Shown here: piece after piece, positions 27,734-36,981 of the stretch
Layout: each line of letters starts with the position of its first letter
Numbering within the stretch: position 1 is the first letter of the stretch
DNA from: Nocardiopsis metallicus
Lineage (GTDB): Bacteria; Actinomycetota; Actinomycetes; Streptosporangiales; Streptosporangiaceae
Direction: 5' to 3'
Assembly: GCF_014201115.1 (NCBI RefSeq)
Contig: NZ_JACHDO010000001.1
Location: 5,146,001-5,210,000 of the forward strand
DNA: 64,000 nucleotides
Program-made: the position numbers and the translations under genes
Notes under the pieces: model-generated
The model's input: the letters and a program-made list of their open reading frames with translations, nothing else
Told to the model about the DNA's origin: nothing
Database searches by the model: none

Positions 27734-28462
27734 ATGGCGTTGTCGGACAACAACAACCCTGACACCGGTGACGGTGACGAGAACCAGGGTCCGGTGATCC
27801 GCGACAACCGCAAGGTCGACCCCGAGACCGGTGAGGTCCGCGACCCCAAGGGTGAGTCCACCGGGGAAGAGCCCGAGGTCGTCGAGAGCGAGATCGAGAT
27901 CCCGGACACCCCGGAATCCGTGGTGACCGAGGCGATCAACGCGGACGAGCGGGTCATCGAGCTCACCAACGACATCAAGCGGGTGCAGGCGGAGTACGCC
28001 AACTACCGCAAGCGTGTCGAGCGCGACCGGGCGGCCGTCCGCGAGGCGGCCACCGCCCAGGTCGTCGGCGAACTGCTGCCGGTCCTGGACGACATCGGTC
28101 GGGCCCGTGAGCACGACGAGCTCAACGGCGGGTTCAAGGCGGTGGGTGAGGCCCTGGAGGCCACGGCGACCAAGCTGGGCCTGGAGAAGTACGCCGAGCA
28201 GGGCGACGAGTTCGATCCGAACGTCCACGAGGCCCTCACCCTGGTCCCCGTTCCGAACATCTCCGTCCAGACGGTGATCGAGGTGTTCCAGCCCGGGTAC
28301 CGGATGGGTGAGCGCGTTCTCCGCCCCGCCCGCGTGGTGGTCGGCGAGCCCATGGAGGGCGCGGCGGACGAGGAGTCCTCCGACGGCTCCGCGGACTCCA
28401 CCGAAACCGCCGAGGGCGCTGAGACCGCCGGGAACGGCGAGAGCGGCGAGGACAAGAAGTAG
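27734..28462 (+). CDS. grpE: Nucleotide exchange factor GrpE
   Basis: This 242-residue GrpE has a disordered acidic N-terminus, the long coiled coil (DIKRVQAEYANYRKRVERDR), and the C-terminal beta domain with GDEFDPNVHEALTLVPV and VFQPGYRMGERVLRPARVVV. It releases ADP from DnaK. GAAGGAGGG precedes the ATG 43 bases after dnaK. The C-terminus carries an acidic Glu/Asp/Ser extension. Confidence 0.96.
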   Translation: MALSDNNNPDTGDGDENQGPVIRDNRKVDPETGEVRDPKGESTGEEPEVVESEIEIPDTPESVVTEAINADERVIELTNDIKRVQAEYANYRKRVERDRAAVREAATAQVVGELLPVLDDIGRAREHDELNGGFKAVGEALEATATKLGLEKYAEQGDEFDPNVHEALTLVPVPNISVQTVIEVFQPGYRMGERVLRPARVVVGEPMEGAADEESSDGSADSTETAEGAETAGNGESGEDKK

Positions 28463-28664
28463 GAGCGGGTACGCCCGTAGGACGTGTTCGGTGGGCGCTG
28501 TCCGTCGCGGACGGTGCACGCGCCCATCGGATACGCCCGTAGACCCGGCCGTGGCCGACGTGAGAGCGTCGGTCGCGGCCCCGGGTCGCCCCCGGCCCCA
28601 CGCGGTTCGGGGCAACGTGGAAACATCGGACGCAACCGGCACCAGCGGGAGAAGGCATCAGTCG

Positions 28665-29828
28665 ATGAGCACCAAGGACTACCTGGAGAAGGACTACTAC
28701 AAGGTCCTGGGAGTCTCAAAGACCGCCTCCAAGGACGAGATCAAGTCGTCCTACCGCAAGCTGGCCCGGGAGAACCACCCGGACGCCAACACCGGCGACC
28801 CCAAGGCCGAGGACCGCTTCAAGGAGATCTCCGAGGCGTACAACGTCCTCTCGGACGAGAAGCGCCGTAAGGAGTACGACGAGGCGCGCTCCATGTTCGG
28901 CGGCTCGTACCGTCCCGGCGGGGCCGGTCCCGGCGGGTTCGACATGAGCGACATCTTCGGCCAGGGCTCCGGCGGCGGTGGCGGCGCGCCTGGCGGCGAG
29001 CGCCTGAGCGACCTCTTCGGCGGGCTGTTCGGCAACCGCGGGCGTGGGGGCACGGCCACCCGCAGCAGGCGCGGCGCCGACGTCGAGACCGAGACGACAC
29101 TGAGCTTCCGCGAGGCCGCGGACGGGGTCACCCGTTCGTTCCAGCTGAGCAGTGAGGCCCCGTGCAACACCTGCAAGGGCACCGGAGCGCGCGCCGGCAC
29201 GGCCCCGCGTATGTGCCCCAAGTGCAGCGGCACCGGGCACGAGAGCACCAACCTGGGCGGCTTCTCGCTGTCCGACCCGTGCAGCGAGTGCAAGGGACGC
29301 GGCCTCGTGGTCGACGACCCCTGCCCCACCTGCAGCGGAAGCGGACGCGGCAAGAGCACCCGCACCATACAGACGCGCATCCCGGCCGGAGTGAGCGACG
29401 GCCAGCGCATCCGCATCAAGGGCAAGGGCGCGCCCGGCGAGAACGGCGGCCCCAACGGTGACCTGTACGTCGTCGTCCACGTGAAGGGACACCCGGTGTT
29501 CGGCAGGAGCGGCGACAACGTCACCATCACGGTGCCGGTGACCTTCCCCGAGGCGGCCCTGGGCGCCGAGGTCAGGGTTCCGACCCTGAGCGGGTTCCCG
29601 GTGACAGTGAAGGTGCCGCCGGGCACCCAGAACGGGCACACCCTGCGGGTCCGCGGCAAGGGCGCCACCCGCAAGGACGGCACCATCGGGAACATGCTGG
29701 TCACCTTCGAGGTGGACGTACCCAAGACACTCAACGGCGACGCCCGCGAGGCTCTGGAGAAGTTCCGCGCGGCGACCTCCGACTACGACCCGCGCGCCGG
29801 GCTCGAAGCGCGGGCGAAGGGCGCGTGA
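28665..29828 (+). CDS. dnaJ: Co-chaperone DnaJ
   Basis: This 387-residue type I DnaJ has the J domain (KDYYKVLGVSKTASKDEIKS, with HPD in ENHPDAN), a Gly-rich segment, four zinc-finger repeats (CNTCKGTG, CPKCSGTG, CSECKGRG, CPTCSGSG) and the C-terminal substrate domain. It stimulates DnaK ATPase and delivers clients. The upstream gap to grpE is 202 bases, larger than elsewhere in the operon, without a clear promoter. The start GGAGAAGG-ATG supports 28665; longer frame extensions into the gap are not homologous. Its stop overlaps the hspR start. Confidence 0.96.
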   Translation: MSTKDYLEKDYYKVLGVSKTASKDEIKSSYRKLARENHPDANTGDPKAEDRFKEISEAYNVLSDEKRRKEYDEARSMFGGSYRPGGAGPGGFDMSDIFGQGSGGGGGAPGGERLSDLFGGLFGNRGRGGTATRSRRGADVETETTLSFREAADGVTRSFQLSSEAPCNTCKGTGARAGTAPRMCPKCSGTGHESTNLGGFSLSDPCSECKGRGLVVDDPCPTCSGSGRGKSTRTIQTRIPAGVSDGQRIRIKGKGAPGENGGPNGDLYVVVHVKGHPVFGRSGDNVTITVPVTFPEAALGAEVRVPTLSGFPVTVKVPPGTQNGHTLRVRGKGATRKDGTIGNMLVTFEVDVPKTLNGDAREALEKFRAATSDYDPRAGLEARAKGA

Positions 29829-30403
29829 ACAACGTGAACGATCCTGCCTTCGGCGCCGACGCACCGGTCTACGTGATCTCGGTGGCCGCTGAGCTGGCCG
29901 GTATGCACCCGCAGACGCTGCGGCAGTACGACCGGCTGGGGATCGTGTCTCCGGGGCGCACCTCCGGCCGGGGTCGCCGGTACTCCATGCGCGACGTACG
30001 GACGCTGCGCGAGGTGCAGCGCCTGTCGCAGGAGGAAGGCATCAACCTCGCCGGGATCAAGCGGATCCTGGAACTGCAGCACGAGGTGGAGCAGCTGCGT
30101 GAACAGGTGTTCCACCTGGCCAACGAACTCGAGGCGGCCCGCCGGGCGGTGTCCCGGCGGGGCCGCCCGATGGCCCGCCCCGAGGGCGGGCCGGTGCGCG
30201 GGGAGCTGGTGCGCCGCACCCGCGTCACGATCTTCAACACCGCCGAAGCCGAGGGCGAACACCCCGACCGGAGCGACAGCCGAAACGACCAGGGCGGCCA
30301 GAGTGGTCCGGGTGGCCAGAGTGGCCCCTCCGGCCCCTCCGGCCCGTCCGGCCAGAGCGGCCACCAGGACGGTCCGGAGTCGGGCGGGTCAGCCCGGGGT
30401 TGA
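29825..30403 (+). CDS. hspR: Heat shock repressor HspR with collagen-like tail
   Basis: This 192-residue MerR-type regulator has the HspR helix-turn-helix (AGMHPQTLRQYDRLGIVSPG, RGRRYSMRDVRTL) and a coiled coil after it. HspR binds HAIR sites to repress heat-shock genes. The GTG start overlaps the dnaJ stop (GTGA). The last 35 residues are a Gly-X-Y tract (GQSGPGGQSGPSGPSGPSGQ and on), about eight collagen-like triplets, unusual for this family, whose tails are normally short and basic. Confidence 0.94.
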   Translation: MNNVNDPAFGADAPVYVISVAAELAGMHPQTLRQYDRLGIVSPGRTSGRGRRYSMRDVRTLREVQRLSQEEGINLAGIKRILELQHEVEQLREQVFHLANELEAARRAVSRRGRPMARPEGGPVRGELVRRTRVTIFNTAEAEGEHPDRSDSRNDQGGQSGPGGQSGPSGPSGPSGQSGHQDGPESGGSARG

Positions 30404-30498
30404 CCCGGGCTGGCAGGGGTTCTCACCCGCCGACACTGGCACGCGCGGCCAGGAATCATCACTCTGAGCAACACTTCTTGTGGAAGGAGTAACCGGAC

Positions 30499-33117
30499 AT
30501 GAACTACAAGCTCACGCAGAAGAGCCAGGAGGCTCTGGCCGCCGCGATCCGTCAGGCCACCACCGACGGCAGCCCGCAGACCGAGCCGCTGCACCTGCTG
30601 TACGCCCTCCTGGACCAGGCCGAGGGCATCACCAGGCCACTGCTCAAGGAGGTCGGCGCCAACCCCGACCAGCTCAAGGACAAGGTCGAGGTGGCGATCG
30701 GCAGCCTGCCCAAGGCGGCCGGTTCCACGGTCAGCTCGCCGAGCTCCTCCCGCCAGCTCATCGTCTCCATCAACACCGCGGCCCAGCGCGCCCAGCAGAT
30801 GGAGGACGAGTACGTCTCGACCGAGCACCTGCTGGTCGGGCTGGCCACCGACGGCGGCGAGGCCGCTCGGTTGCTCAACGATGCCGGGGCCACCCCGGAC
30901 ACCCTCCTGGAGGCCTTCGAACGGGTGCGCGGTACCGGCAAGGTCACCTCGGAGAACCCCGAGGACACCTACCAGTCGTTGGAGAAGTTCGGTGTGGACC
31001 TCACCGAACGCGCCCGCGAGGGCAAGGTGGACCCGGTCATCGGCCGGGACGGGGAGATCCGCCGGGTCATCCAGGTGCTCAGCCGCCGGACCAAGAACAA
31101 CCCCGTGCTCATCGGTGAGCCGGGCGTGGGCAAGACCGCCGTGGTCGAGGGGCTCGCCCAGCGCATCGTGGCCGGGGACGTGCCGCAGTCGCTGCTCGGC
31201 AAGCGCCTGATCAGCCTCGACCTGTCCGCGATGGTCGCGGGCGCCAAGTACCGCGGCGAGTTCGAGGAACGGCTCAAGGCGGTGCTCTCGGAGATCAAGG
31301 AGTCCGAGGGCCAGATCATCACGTTCATCGACGAACTCCACACCATGGTGGGCGCGGGCGCGGCCGAGGGCGCCATGGACGCGGGCAACATGCTCAAGCC
31401 GATGCTGGCCCGCGGTGAGCTGCGCATGGTCGGCGCGACCACGCTGGACGAGTACCGGGAGAAGATCGAGAAGGACCCCGCGCTGGAGCGCCGCTTCCAG
31501 CAGGTGTTCGTCGGCGAGCCGTCGGCCACCGACACCATCGCGATCCTGCGCGGCCTCAAGGGCCGCTACGAGGCGCACCACAAGGTGCAGATCTCGGACT
31601 CGGCGCTGGTGGCGGCCGCGACGCTGTCGGACCGCTACATCACCGCGCGGTTCCTGCCGGACAAGGCGATCGACCTCATCGACGAGGCGGCGTCCCGGCT
31701 GCGGATGGAGATCGACTCCAGCCCGGTGGAGATCGACGAGCTGCGCCGGACCGTCGACCGCCTCAAGATGGAGGAGATGGCGCTCGACAAGGAGTCCGAC
31801 CCCGCGAGCCAGCAGCGGCTGGAGCGGCTGCGCGCCGACCTCGCCGACCACCAGGAGAAGCTCACCGGGCTGGTGGCCCGCTGGGAGCAGGAGAAGGCGG
31901 GGCTGAACCGGGTCGGTGACCTCAAGGGGCAGCTGGACGAACTGCGCACCAAGGCGGAACTGGCCGAGCGCGAGGGCCGCTTCGAGGAGGCCTCCCGGCT
32001 GATGTACGGGGACATCCCGCAGCTGGAGAAGCAGGTCGAGGAGGCGTCCAAGGCCGAGGAGAGCGCCGAGGCCTCCGCCGGGAACAGCATGGTCAAGGAC
32101 GAGGTGGGCGCCGACGAGATCGCCGACGTCGTCTCCTCCTGGACCGGCATCCCGGTGGGACGGCTGATGGAGGGCGAGACCTCCAAGCTACTGCGGATGG
32201 AGGCCGAGCTGGGGCAGCGGCTGATCGGCCAGAAGGACGCCGTCCAGGCGGTGTCGGACGCGGTGCGCCGGGCCCGGGCTGGGATCTCCGACCCGGACCG
32301 GCCCACGGGTTCGTTCCTGTTCCTGGGGCCCACGGGTGTGGGCAAGACGGAGCTGGCCAAGGCGCTGGCCGAGTTCCTGTTCGACGACGAGCGCGCGATC
32401 GTGCGCATCGACATGAGCGAGTACTCCGAGAAGCACTCGGTGTCCCGCCTGGTGGGTGCGCCTCCCGGGTACGTGGGCTACGAGGAGGGCGGCCAGCTCA
32501 CCGAGGCGGTGCGGCGGCGCCCGTACACGGTGGTGCTGCTGGACGAGGTGGAGAAGGCCCACCTGGAGGTGTTCGACACCCTCCTGCAGGTGCTGGACGA
32601 CGGTCGCCTGACCGACGGCCAGGGCCGCCAGGTGGACTTCCGCAACACCATCCTCATCCTCACCTCCAACCTGGGCTCGCAGTTCCTGGTGGACCAGTCC
32701 CTGGAGGAGGCCGTCCGCAGGGAACGGGTGATGGACGTGGTGCGCGCCACGTTCAAGCCGGAGTTCCTCAACCGCCTGGACGACGTGATCATGTTCGACG
32801 CGCTGTCCACCGAGGACCTGACCCGGATCGTGGACCTGCAGGTCGACAAGCTGGCCGCGCGCCTGGCCGACCGCCAGCTCGACCTGGACGTCACCGAGGG
32901 CGCCCGCGAATGGCTGGCGCTGACCGGCTACGACCCCAACTACGGCGCCCGGCCGCTGCGCCGCCTGGTGCAGTCCTCGATCGGCGACCCGCTCGCCCGC
33001 GAGCTGCTCTCCGGCGAACTCACCGAGGGCGACACCGTCCTGGTGGACGTGAGCGGCGACCGGGACAAGCTGAACGTGACCACCCGCAAGGCCGAGGAAC
33101 CGGCCCTGGAAGCCTGA
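30499..33117 (+). CDS. clpB: Disaggregase ClpB
   Basis: This 872-residue AAA+ protein has the Clp N-domain, the first Walker A GEPGVGKTAVVEGLAQRI, a middle coiled-coil domain (about residues 400-530), and the second Walker A GPTGVGKTELAKALAEFLF with Walker B LLDEVEKAH. The length and M-domain separate it from ClpC. It extracts proteins from aggregates with DnaK. GGAAGGAGT precedes the ATG. It lies 95 bases after hspR; I do not see a HAIR site in the gap, so it may be read from the dnaK operon. Confidence 0.96.
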   Translation: MNYKLTQKSQEALAAAIRQATTDGSPQTEPLHLLYALLDQAEGITRPLLKEVGANPDQLKDKVEVAIGSLPKAAGSTVSSPSSSRQLIVSINTAAQRAQQMEDEYVSTEHLLVGLATDGGEAARLLNDAGATPDTLLEAFERVRGTGKVTSENPEDTYQSLEKFGVDLTERAREGKVDPVIGRDGEIRRVIQVLSRRTKNNPVLIGEPGVGKTAVVEGLAQRIVAGDVPQSLLGKRLISLDLSAMVAGAKYRGEFEERLKAVLSEIKESEGQIITFIDELHTMVGAGAAEGAMDAGNMLKPMLARGELRMVGATTLDEYREKIEKDPALERRFQQVFVGEPSATDTIAILRGLKGRYEAHHKVQISDSALVAAATLSDRYITARFLPDKAIDLIDEAASRLRMEIDSSPVEIDELRRTVDRLKMEEMALDKESDPASQQRLERLRADLADHQEKLTGLVARWEQEKAGLNRVGDLKGQLDELRTKAELAEREGRFEEASRLMYGDIPQLEKQVEEASKAEESAEASAGNSMVKDEVGADEIADVVSSWTGIPVGRLMEGETSKLLRMEAELGQRLIGQKDAVQAVSDAVRRARAGISDPDRPTGSFLFLGPTGVGKTELAKALAEFLFDDERAIVRIDMSEYSEKHSVSRLVGAPPGYVGYEEGGQLTEAVRRRPYTVVLLDEVEKAHLEVFDTLLQVLDDGRLTDGQGRQVDFRNTILILTSNLGSQFLVDQSLEEAVRRERVMDVVRATFKPEFLNRLDDVIMFDALSTEDLTRIVDLQVDKLAARLADRQLDLDVTEGAREWLALTGYDPNYGARPLRRLVQSSIGDPLARELLSGELTEGDTVLVDVSGDRDKLNVTTRKAEEPALEA

Positions 33118-33133
33118 CCCGGCCGCTACTGAC

Positions 33134-33168
33134 CGAGGGACCGCACCCGCCGAGGGAGCGGTCCCTCG
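33134..33168 (+). terminator. Terminator after clpB
   Basis: CGAGGGACCGC (33134-33144) pairs with GCGGTCCCTCG (33158-33168), 17 bases after the clpB stop. Confidence 0.8.
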
Positions 33169-33246
33169 CTGTGTACACGGACCCCGGTGCTGAGAGGTCC
33201 GCCCTTGTAACCTGGTACCAGGAGTCCACGCTGCGTTCTGGGACCT

Positions 33247-33600
33247 GTGTTCACACCGGAAGGGGGCGCACGATCGGACGGCATCCTCGCGCCGGTCGAC
33301 CACTTCGCCGGACAGGGTGAGTGGGCGGATCCCGCCGGGGTTCTGGTAGTCGTCGAGGTCACCTCGTGGGACTCCGACACCAGCACCCGTGGCCGGGTCG
33401 AGAAGGCCCGCGCCTACGCCGCCTGTGACATCGGCGTCTACCTGCTGGTGGACCGCGACGACGACAGCGTCACGGTCCACAGCGAGCCCGGGGGCGGCAG
33501 GTACCGCGACATCGCCGAGCTCGGCTACGGGCACACCGTCGAGATCCCCGGGGTCGGGGTCACCCTGAGCACAGGCGGCCTCAAGCGGTACGGGCGCTAG
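33247..33600 (+). pseudogene. Remnant of a Uma2 family nuclease-like gene
   Basis: These 117 residues match only the C-terminal half of Uma2 (DUF820) proteins: VVVEVTSWDSDTSTRGRVEK and ARAYAACDIGVYLLVDRDDD are typical. Intact members are about 190 residues and start with a segment missing here. The GTG at 33247 has no ribosome site. It lies between the clpB terminator and an IS, a place where decay is common. A shortened functional form cannot be ruled out. Confidence 0.6.
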
Positions 33601-33712
33601 ATCGTTGATGGGAGCTTTCTGGAGCTCCTGCGCCCGTGCCGACGGGCGACTACCCCGCAGACCGAAACCCGACCGGTGGCCTGTCCTGTGCTTCCGAAAC
33701 CCTCTCATCCCC

Positions 33713-33761
33713 GATGATCTTGCTACCAGGAGCAAGTTCGGCGCCCTCGGGTTTCGTGGTT
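33713..33761 (+). repeat. Left terminal inverted repeat
   Basis: The 49 bases are perfectly complementary to 35584-35632. Confidence 0.9.
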
Positions 33762-33867
33762 CTCGGAGAAGTGTCCACTTCTGAGTGCTTTGGTGTGAAC
33801 CTGGACAACAACCCGCCCCGGACACGACAAAGGGAGCATCAACCAGTCACCGCAAAGAGGCTCGCTG

Positions 33868-35550
33868 ATGCTCCCACACCCCACCCTACCCCCGACCCTG
33901 CAACGCCTGCTCACCCACTTTTGGCCCCACTTCACCCGACCCACCTTCACCACCTTCACCGCCCTGATCACCGGCCTGATCACCCACACCGGACCCCGCA
34001 CCGTGTGCGGCATACTCACCGGCTCCGGCCTGGCCCGCCACTGGCACCACGACCGCGCCCACGCCTTCTTCTCCCGCCGCAAATGGAACCCCCACCACCT
34101 GGGCCAGACCATGGCCCACCTCATCACCCAGGCCTTCACCCACCCCGGCCAGGACCTGACCCTGGCCATCGATGACACCCTGATCAAACGGTCGGGCCGC
34201 CGCGTCTGGGGCCGCTACCGCCAACACGACGGCACCCGACCCAAAAACCACCCCCTGGCCTGGGGTGTGTGCTTCGTGGTCACCGCCCTGGCCATCCGCC
34301 TGCCCGGCCGCACCACAGCCCTGGCCCTGCCCACCCTGACCGCGTGCTGGCGACCCCGCCCCACCAAACCAAGCCCCGGCACAGCAGGCCACAACGGCCC
34401 CGTGCCCCACCCCCAGACCGCACACACCTCACCCACCGCCGCCACCGCCCGCGTCCTGGACAGCGCCCGCACCCGCCACGCTCAGGCCCACCATGGCCTG
34501 CAGCTGCGCCAAGCCAAGGAAGCCGCCCTACCGGCCGGGCACCGCCTGCCCGGCCCCGACCCCACACCCGCCCTCAAAGAGCGCCTGAACCGGTGCGCCC
34601 AAGAACTAGCCGCCGCCCAGGCCGCCCATGAGCAGGCCCTGGACCGGGTGCTGCAGGCCACCACCCCCACCACCGGCGGCTCTACCGGTGGCCCCACCGG
34701 CCAGGACGAGACCAGCCAGGCCGAGACCGGCCAGCGGCCCACCAAGACCGAGACCGCGATCGCTCTGGCCACCCGCCAAGCCCACCAGTTCCCCGACCGC
34801 ACCATCCACGTGGTGGCCGATTCGGCCTACCACAGCCCGGCCCTGCGCGTTTTGCCACCCAACCTGACCTGGACTTTTCGTCTGGCGGCCACCGCGGTCC
34901 TGCACCAGGTCCCCCCACCCGCACCGGCGGGCACCCCCACCCGGCCCGGCCGTCCCCGCTACGCGGGCCCCCGGTTGGGCACCCCCGAACAGATCGCCGC
35001 CACCGCCCACTTCGTCGCTTTGGGCAACGACACCGGCCAGGAGATGGCCGTCATCGACTGCCGGTGGGTGCGCTCCCTGGGTCCCACACCCCTGCGCCTG
35101 ATTTTGGTGCGCAACCCGCACAGCCCCCAACCCTACGAGGTGGCGTTGTTGAGCACCGACACCACCAGCCCCGCTGAGCAGGTCGTTGCGCGCTATACGG
35201 ATCGGTGGCCGATCGAGGTGTGTTTCCAGGACAGTCGTGCCCATCTGGGGTTGGAGCAGGCCCAAAACCGAACCCGCGCCGCGGTAGAGCGCACGGTCCC
35301 CTTCCAGCTGCTGGCCTACAGCCTGGTGGTGGTCTGGTATCGGTGGCACGGCCAGGGGCAAGCGGACGTGGCTGCCCGCCGCTATCACCAGCCCTGGTAT
35401 CGGTCCAAGACCGACCTGGCCTTCTCAGACATGATCGCCGCGCTCAGAAGGCAGGTGATCGAACACCGAATATCGTGCAGGGTGCCTGATCTGGGGTTGG
35501 GTGGGTTAATCCGAGAGATCGTCAGGGACTGGTTCGACATCGCAGCGTGA
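33868..35550 (+). CDS. DDE transposase (IS701/ISNCY-like, long form)
   Basis: This 560-residue transposase has the first catalytic Asp in LTLAIDDTLIKRSGRRVWGR, a second Asp in HVVADSAYHSPALRV and the Glu region in YTDRWPIEVCFQDSRAHLGL. The middle carries a Pro/Thr/Ala-rich insertion with a coiled-coil-like stretch (about residues 170-290). The architecture fits the DDE superfamily 5 group. Codon use in the first half is strikingly Pro/His/Thr biased compared with neighbours. It appears intact. Confidence 0.88.
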   Translation: MLPHPTLPPTLQRLLTHFWPHFTRPTFTTFTALITGLITHTGPRTVCGILTGSGLARHWHHDRAHAFFSRRKWNPHHLGQTMAHLITQAFTHPGQDLTLAIDDTLIKRSGRRVWGRYRQHDGTRPKNHPLAWGVCFVVTALAIRLPGRTTALALPTLTACWRPRPTKPSPGTAGHNGPVPHPQTAHTSPTAATARVLDSARTRHAQAHHGLQLRQAKEAALPAGHRLPGPDPTPALKERLNRCAQELAAAQAAHEQALDRVLQATTPTTGGSTGGPTGQDETSQAETGQRPTKTETAIALATRQAHQFPDRTIHVVADSAYHSPALRVLPPNLTWTFRLAATAVLHQVPPPAPAGTPTRPGRPRYAGPRLGTPEQIAATAHFVALGNDTGQEMAVIDCRWVRSLGPTPLRLILVRNPHSPQPYEVALLSTDTTSPAEQVVARYTDRWPIEVCFQDSRAHLGLEQAQNRTRAAVERTVPFQLLAYSLVVVWYRWHGQGQADVAARRYHQPWYRSKTDLAFSDMIAALRRQVIEHRISCRVPDLGLGGLIREIVRDWFDIAA

Positions 35551-35583
35551 GCCGGGCCCACCCGAACCGGACACCTCTGCAAA

Positions 35584-35632
35584 AACCACGAAACCCGAGG
35601 GCGCCGAACTTGCTCCTGGTAGCAAGATCATC
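35584..35632 (-). repeat. Right terminal inverted repeat
   Basis: Inverted copy of 33713-33761; see the element entry. Confidence 0.9.
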
Positions 35633-35844
35633 TTCGAAGAGGAGGCCGGAACCCTCCCCAGGAGGATCCGCGCCCCCTCAGCCGCCGATCCACTGTCGGC
35701 GACCTTTCGTGCTGAGGCGATGGCGGTGACGCAGAAGTCACCGGGGCGGCCGTCCCGTACGGGATGAGCGAGTGTGCCGCGCGCCCGCCGAAATCACCAG
35801 AGCCGGGGCGTCAGCGGGCGCGCGGGGTTCGCGGATATCGGTGG

Positions 35845-36330
35845 TCAGAGCGGCGGTGGCCCGGTCTGGAAGAGTGCCTGTCCCAGCGCCTGCGCGGTGG
35901 TCTGGGCCAGGAGCAGGGTGGTGCTGACGGCCACGGCGGGCCAGCCCCGCCAGCGGCGCGGGGCCCGATGGCGGCCCCGGGCGGGGGTCGCGGGGGCGTC
36001 GTCGGTCAGGGCGGCCAACGCCTCTTCCAGCCGCCTGGCTTCGCGTTCTTCCTGTGCGCGACGCTGCCGGTCGACCTCGAACCAGTGCGGGGTGGGTCCG
36101 TGCTGGAGCATGTGGGCCACCCGGGGGTTGCCTTCCATCTGCCGCAGCAGGCGTGCCTGGCGTTCGGAGTGGGTTTCCGGCGTGCTGAAGTAGGGGCCGG
36201 AGTGGCGGTGCTCCCGGGGTGGGGGCGGGGCGGCCAGCGGGCGGTTGGCGCCGGGGCGGGAGAAGCGGTGGCCCCGGGGTGCGGACAGCCGTTGGCGCAC
36301 CCCGGAGCTCACCTGACGGGAGCCGGTCAC
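35845..36330 (-). CDS. Unknown protein with C-terminal membrane helix, coupled to an ATP-binding regulator
   Basis: The protein has 161 residues and I do not recognise its family. A basic N-terminus is followed by a charged helix (ERQARLLRQMEGNPRVAHML and EEREARRLEEALAAL) and a C-terminal hydrophobic stretch (PAVAVSTTLLLAQTTAQALG). The GTG start at 36330 overlaps the upstream stop (GTGA), so it is translationally coupled to the ATP-binding protein gene. It is the last gene of a four-gene minus-strand unit beside an XRE/DUF397 pair. Confidence 0.6.
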   Translation of the reverse strand: MTGSRQVSSGVRQRLSAPRGHRFSRPGANRPLAAPPPPREHRHSGPYFSTPETHSERQARLLRQMEGNPRVAHMLQHGPTPHWFEVDRQRRAQEEREARRLEEALAALTDDAPATPARGRHRAPRRWRGWPAVAVSTTLLLAQTTAQALGQALFQTGPPPL

Positions 36331-36857
36331 CGGTTGGCCTCGCCCGTGGTGGTGTGCGCGGGGAGGGTGAACTCGGCCCAGGTCACGGTGCCCAACCCTT
36401 CGCAGAATGGGAAGTCCACCACCGAGCGGGTGCCCCACCGGGTGGCGAGGTGGCCGATGAGCAGCAGGCCCCGGCCGCGCTCGGCCTGCTCCCACTCCTC
36501 GATGGTGTGCTGCGGGGTATGCGGGGCCTGGAACTCAGCGGTGTCGGTGCGCTGGCCGTCGTCGACGATCGCGACCTGGAGAGTGTGGGCGGTGGGCGTG
36601 TGCAGGGTACGGATCACCCGGCCCTCGGTGTCCTGGCCCGAGCGGGAGTGGTCGCAGGCGTTGGCGAACATCTCGCTGGCGCAAAGCAGCAGGTCCTCAG
36701 CCGTCTCAGCGGAGACTTCGGCCAACTGGAGCAGGTCGGCGGCCAGGTCCGCACGCAACTGACCGGTCTGGGCCAGCTGGCCGGGGTAGGTGCGGGAGGG
36801 CCAGCGGCGTCCCGCGAACGGGGGTGTGGGGGCGTGGATGTTTGACACAATGGCCAT
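36327..36857 (-). CDS. HATPase-type ATP-binding regulator (anti-sigma factor kinase like)
   Basis: This 176-residue protein carries a single HATPase_c_2 domain: LLLCASEMFANACDHSRSG (N-box with Asn), VAIVDDGQRTD (G1-like) and ERGRGLLLIGHLATRWGTR (G2). Small stand-alone ATPases of this kind are found next to Scr1/WhiJ-type XRE regulators in Streptomyces, where they affect development. The ATG at 36857 is used since homology begins only after it; the frame remains open to 37085. It likely acts by phosphorylating or binding a partner such as an anti-sigma antagonist. Confidence 0.8.
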   Translation of the reverse strand: MAIVSNIHAPTPPFAGRRWPSRTYPGQLAQTGQLRADLAADLLQLAEVSAETAEDLLLCASEMFANACDHSRSGQDTEGRVIRTLHTPTAHTLQVAIVDDGQRTDTAEFQAPHTPQHTIEEWEQAERGRGLLLIGHLATRWGTRSVVDFPFCEGLGTVTWAEFTLPAHTTTGEANR

Positions 36858-36981
36858 GTCGGCAACTCGCTTTCTGCTGAAACGGGTGTTGGTTGTCGGC
36901 CTGCTCTGGGGGTGTTGGTCCACCCGCCAGAGCTTTTTCGTGAGCGCTGAGGCTTCCGGGACCTCAGCAGGGGCACAGGGT

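Larger units (their letters stand above)
33713..35632 (+). mobile_element. Insertion sequence with 49-bp perfect terminal inverted repeats
   Basis: Positions 33713-33761 and 35584-35632 are perfect inverted copies beginning GATGATCTTGCTACCAGGAG. They enclose one long transposase gene. No target duplication is evident by eye. The element is 1920 bases and appears complete. Confidence 0.9.

Noticed and set aside
30404..30498. HAIR operator before clpB
   Set aside because: I looked for CTTGAGT-N7-ACTCAAG; only scattered partial matches (ACTCTGAG, ACACTTC) are present, so I do not call a site.
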